From contig UZAE01000317.1 of assembly GCA_900617975.1 (NCBI GenBank), positions 1 through 26,413 of the forward strand: DNA of 26,413 nucleotides, given 5' to 3'. The position numbers and the translations under genes were made by a program. Numbering within the stretch: position 1 is the stretch's first letter; every line of letters begins with the position of its first letter. Shown here in pieces: positions 22,388-26,413 of the stretch. The stretch is from Rodentolepis nana (lineage: Eukaryota; Platyhelminthes; Cestoda; Cyclophyllidea; Hymenolepididae). The notes under the pieces were generated by a model. The model had not been told where the DNA came from. It ran no database searches and saw nothing but the letters and a program-made list of their open reading frames with translations.

Positions 22388-25300
22388 TCATATCAGTATC
22401 GCTTGAATTTTAATTAGGGTGGTAGACAGAGTCCACTTATCTTAACGTTATTAGATCCCTGACCGATTACAGATGAGGGGGTTCCAATTGGTAGTTTTAT
22501 ACGCCTTGAATTTTCTCACACTTTAGAACAGCAAGCACGAGAGTCGTGAATTTTGGTTTCTTCGTGTGTATGTATGTATGCAAGTGTGTGTGTATATGGG
22601 CAAACACGGAGTAAATCTAAATTGACAAAAGCATTAAATTGCCTGTTTGTTTATATAATTCACTTCTTTATCTATTCAAATTAATATTTGCTGGAAAAAA
22701 GGGTATGAACATATATTTTCCCAACCAATATAACCAAATAATCTAATTAGGCGCATTTAATAAAATTGCACGAAAGAATCGAATGGAGAACAAGAATTTG
22801 CTTTAACACCAACTTGAGGCCAATAATTAATTAACGAATCGATAATCAATACAGAGACAGTGCGCGCCAAAAACCACTTGGTGTGAAAACTAAATGAATT
22901 TGTAAATCACTAGATAAAACATGATGCATTAAGTACTCAGAGACGACTTTGTTGGAAAAATGGTAAAGAATTATTTACATCCAAAGTAATATTGTGAAAT
23001 TCCTACAATTATTAATAGCAAAAAATGACTGAAAACGCTTAACAGGAAGTCAAAAGATAATTAAAGATATCGAAGAGTTTTAAGTTAATTGAATTTTGAA
23101 CTCGGAGTTGTACAATATTTACCAAATGCACATTCTAAACTCCGAAATCCGAGTTCTATTATCGGTGCCCTGGATTGCAGTAAATTACTTTCTGCGATAT
23201 TCAATACTATCTATTATTGTTCTCGTTACAATTCTGGGTCACGTTAAAAACTATTGCCAGTTTAGTCTACCTGTTCTAGGTTGAAACGGCATGTAACTAA
23301 ATCGATGTAGTTGAACAACCACGGAGCTAATTCAGTAGATCAACAAGCAACACATAAATCTGGGAGTGGATTTATGAAAATTTATAATCAGGTTCAATTG
23401 TCAATCTCCTTATCCAGAGACTTTCCCAATATTAACACCAGAAAGTTTTTCTTTCACTGTAATTGCCAGTATTAATGGTAATATCAATAATACTAGAATA
23501 CAAGAAAAAATACTGCACCTCTACCGGTTTTTCTTATACTGACATTTCACCAATTAGAACCATATTGAATTGTGCTCCTAAAAAAATATAAATGCTACTC
23601 CCCAAAAGACGTAGAACATATTGAAATGGGAAAGATCGTTCTTTTCAAGATAACAAATGCTTATCTGATTAATGCCAATGCATGGTTCAAATTCCTTCTA
23701 CGAATTCTGAATTTGTATTTAACATAACCATGATGGGTGTGTGCCGGTTAGTCACAAAAAACCAACCAGAAAATGCTTATTTGTGATTAAAAGTGCGATT
23801 TAACGATGCGTACTTAAACTCTGAAAACGAGTAGCAAGATATTGATTACACAGGCCATCCAGGCACTGTCAAAGCGAAAAACAAATCATCAATTCGTCAT
23901 CCTCCCCACATTTATTTAATTAAAATTTCTTTTTTCCATGGATATTTGACAAAATGTAGGAATAAATGCAAGCTAGTACAAGAGCACATTCATATAGTCC
24001 TTGTTGGCCAAAGTTAACAAACGAAAACACACCTACTTTATGCATCGTTTGTTCAAAATTCGATTTAACTTTTCTTTATTCCACGCAGATTTCCTTATCA
24101 AATTACCGCGAGAAAGAAACTACGCAATTACCATACAGGTACAGGCTGGTGGCTGCCAAAACGCAAAAGTAAAAATGTTCTGCTGAATCATCGTTGCCGC
24201 ACACAAATGAGTCATAAGTGGACAGGAGGCTACGACCTAATGTTCTGCGCAAGCAGTTACCGCGTAGACTGGGCGTCTGAATATTCCACTTGTAAGGAGA
24301 ATTCTACCCTGCGTAAATCAGTCGAAGTCTTAAAAACATGTGGCTTATCATATTTTAGTCTAGCGTAACAGACTTCATTTAATTAAACCAATTCCAACAG
24401 AAAATCACCTTAGCATCGATCAATTAATGTTAAATAACCACGTTAAGGTAAAAGATTACTTTCTAAAGTGATATGGCCTTGGTGTCCTGACTACTGCCTT
24501 AATAGTTCAATGCTACGCCACTGGCGTGAATAGCAGATATAATTGCCCGACAAAATTCTATTGTACTAGTGTGAGGTGAAACAGAATGCAAAAAAATTGT
24601 ACAATCAATATGAAAATTACAAAAATATGATGAAGTTTATTCTCAAAATAACATTTGATAATGATCGCAAAATCATAAAATTATGTGTACCGACCTCAGC
24701 TATATCAACTAAGCTAAAATGAGATTGAGTTTATGAGACAACACAAAATGTCTTTCAAATAATCATTAAAACAAAGATACAATAAAAACAGACTATTGCA
24801 AATTCCAATGCATCATTTTAGGTATGCGACCACTATAGATGGAAATTTTACTGTCTTGCTGCCATTATGAAAAGATGAGACGCAAGGTAATACCAAAAAA
24901 CTACCTACTAATAGAAAGGAAAACTTTTGTAGTAGATTCAACGGACGAAAAAATTAATCTTATTTAGGGTGCAAATGCTCATATGCTCAACAATGGAAAC
25001 GCGATGTGGACAATACAAATGATTTAAACAACACAAATTACCATGCAATTTTGAATTTGAATGCCAAGTGAGAACAATCAGGTTGTTTAATTGTACAAAT
25101 GAGTTCATTTTCCCACACCAAAAAATAAAAGCAGGATAAATTTCTTAGGCCAAACAAATTTAGGATATAGAATTTGTAATAAACTAAAATGATAATCAAT
25201 GGTGCAAAGTCAAGTGAAAGTGCAAAGAAATCATAATTTTATTTTCTGCAGTTGTTACTACTTAAAATTACTAAGAAGTAATATTTTATGTCAGGTTAGA

Positions 25301-25548
25301 ACAGTCACCAGAAATACTTTAGAAACAGATATAAAATAGGCCGAAAACTCGTACAAATAGAAGGTGTGATTGATGTATGCTTTAGATTTCTAAAGAAATT
25401 TTAAAAGAGGATTAATCAATATGGAAAAGTAAAATGCGGCTTATCTCTGTATTTGTGAAAGCGTTAACAAAAACGAATGACGTTATTAAGTTATTGAATT
25501 AATACGTAAAGTCTGCTAGTAGGCGAAAATAAATGAGTTTAATAAGAT
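22388..25548. other. AT-rich stretch with no supported gene
   Basis: No exon with a family signature was found on either strand. There is a short TG/TATG-rich microsatellite at about 22563-22595. It could be intergenic, or an intron of a minus-strand gene reaching beyond the window. Confidence 0.45.
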
Positions 25549-25917
25549 TAACAATACTTATACGGGCTGTGCGATAGACTTACCTCCACGTGGTGCACCC
25601 TGGGCAACGTATACTCATAAGGCAAAAAAGTCTATTAACCGGCAGTTGACTTCTGACTCCAAACCACCATCACCCCAGTGTATGTCATATTCGACTACTT
25701 TCGCGGTACTCACCTCACCTTTTTTTTCTACCTTTGTGTCTGTCTCTTTTACATCTTTGAATCACTCTTCTGCACTCCCCCCCCCTCTCGACTTTTTTTC
25801 GCTTTGATATTCCTTCCCCTCTGTGAAGCCTGAAGTCAACTAAAGGGCTAATGATAACTATCAAAATGCCTGCCATTTGATAAAAATAAATAAAAAAATA
25901 AATAACAATACTTATAC
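25549..25917 (+). mobile_element. SINE-like retroposon, copy 4 (with 15-bp TSD)
   Basis: The element runs from 25564 (GGGCTGTGCGATAGACTTAC) to about 25902 and ends in (AAAT)n-like sequence. It is flanked by a perfect 15-bp duplication, TAACAATACTTATAC, at 25549-25563 and 25903-25917. It is about 340 bp, full length like copy 1, and closely similar to it throughout. Confidence 0.88.
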
Positions 25918-26376
25918 TTTAGTTGGCTTTACTAATCAGGTTGGATACTTAAGGTAGCATAATCACAGAGGCAGTGTAGAGCGGAACTAATACCCTATCA
26001 ACTGATAAATTACTAGTTTGATTTCAGTAATTATTCCACTAATAGCAACGAATAAAGTCTTACTCATTACAAAGGAGATGAACTCATCCGTTATCACTAT
26101 GTTACACAAGTTTGGAAATTAAAGGCAATACGCGTCTATTTCTTTGAGAATTTGCAATAGAAGCATATGAAATTAGGGAAAATAGCAAGAAACAATAAAA
26201 AAGAGGAAAGTGAAAGCATGTGTTCTTTAATCGGAGGTGAGTAATTAGTAAATCAAAATTTATGGAACGAATTCGCTCGAATTTTCCACAAGATAAAGAT
26301 ACAGTCAAGGCCATGTATTCGTTTAATCACTTACCACTTGAGAAAATAACGAGACTAAAATGAATAAAACTCGACA
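25918..26376. other. Between SINE-like copies 4 and 5
   Basis: No supported gene. A minus-strand open stretch (26314-26102) looks like chance translation. On the minus strand a TTTTAG acceptor and a GTGGTAAGTG donor bracket about 20 nt near 26332-26351, too little to call an exon. Confidence 0.35.
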
Positions 26377-26413
26377 TATTTATTTATTTCAAATGGCAGG
26401 CGTTTTGATAGAT
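26377..26413 (-). mobile_element. SINE-like retroposon, copy 5 (cut by window end)
   Basis: The last 37 bases match the 3' terminus of the family in reverse orientation: a TTTATTTATTTC tail complement, then AAATGGCAGGCGTTTTGATA. The rest lies outside the window. Confidence 0.8.

Noticed and set aside
24085..24170. ITIQVQAGGCQNAK resembling the N-terminus of tubulin (QAGQCGNQIG)
   Set aside because: Only about five matching residues, the order is disturbed, and nothing tubulin-like follows; a stop comes within ten codons. Most likely chance.
26332..26351. Candidate 20-nt minus-strand microexon with a consensus donor
   Set aside because: No flanking exons or protein context in the window; too short to support.

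Overview
The window is eukaryotic DNA, very probably from a parasitic flatworm, with a low-GC tapeworm (hymenolepidid-like) as the best guess. The genes are split by GT-AG introns, many only 29-45 nt long. The base composition is AT-rich, there are no bacterial-type operons, and LINE-mobilised short repeats with target-site duplications are present. The species cannot be fixed from sequence alone.

Layout, left to right. 1-1345: relic of a retrotransposon RNase H domain on the minus strand, expanded about threefold by successive short tandem duplications. 1535-3519 (+): a C2orf69-family serine-hydrolase-like gene in three exons, with a complete SINE-like insertion in its second intron. 3684-3808: a small foldback/MITE-like element. 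4357-6124 (-): a 565-aa gene I do not recognise, tail to tail with C2orf69. 6125-8459: intergenic, with a second SINE-like copy flanked by a perfect 13-bp duplication. 8460-13296 (-): an 11-exon Staufen-like dsRNA-binding protein. 13825-17373 (+): a 10-exon TTLL9-type tubulin polyglutamylase, head to head with Staufen. 18729-20557 (+): a Caprin homologue in four exons. 21509-22387 (-): a tentative two-exon gene whose terminal exon looks genuine. 22388-26413: AT-rich sequence with little recognisable content apart from a tRNA-like relic and two more SINE-like copies.

The spliced models were derived by hand, by matching reading phase across GT-AG junctions and comparing with remembered family consensus. 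All exon phases close: C2orf69 312 aa, unknown gene 565 aa, Staufen 651 aa, TTLL9 471 aa, Caprin 554 aa. Staufen and Caprin both belong to mRNA-granule and localisation biology and TTLL9 to ciliary/flagellar microtubules. Apart from the shared Staufen/TTLL9 promoter region, nothing shows that the genes act together.

The least ordinary features are the stuttered duplications in the RNase H relic, a young SINE-like family with three perfect target-site duplications, the extremely short introns, a divergent Staufen with weakened RNA-binding lysines, and a conserved G3BP-binding-like motif in Caprin that straddles an exon junction. I found no novel defence-like or otherwise unknown multi-gene system.
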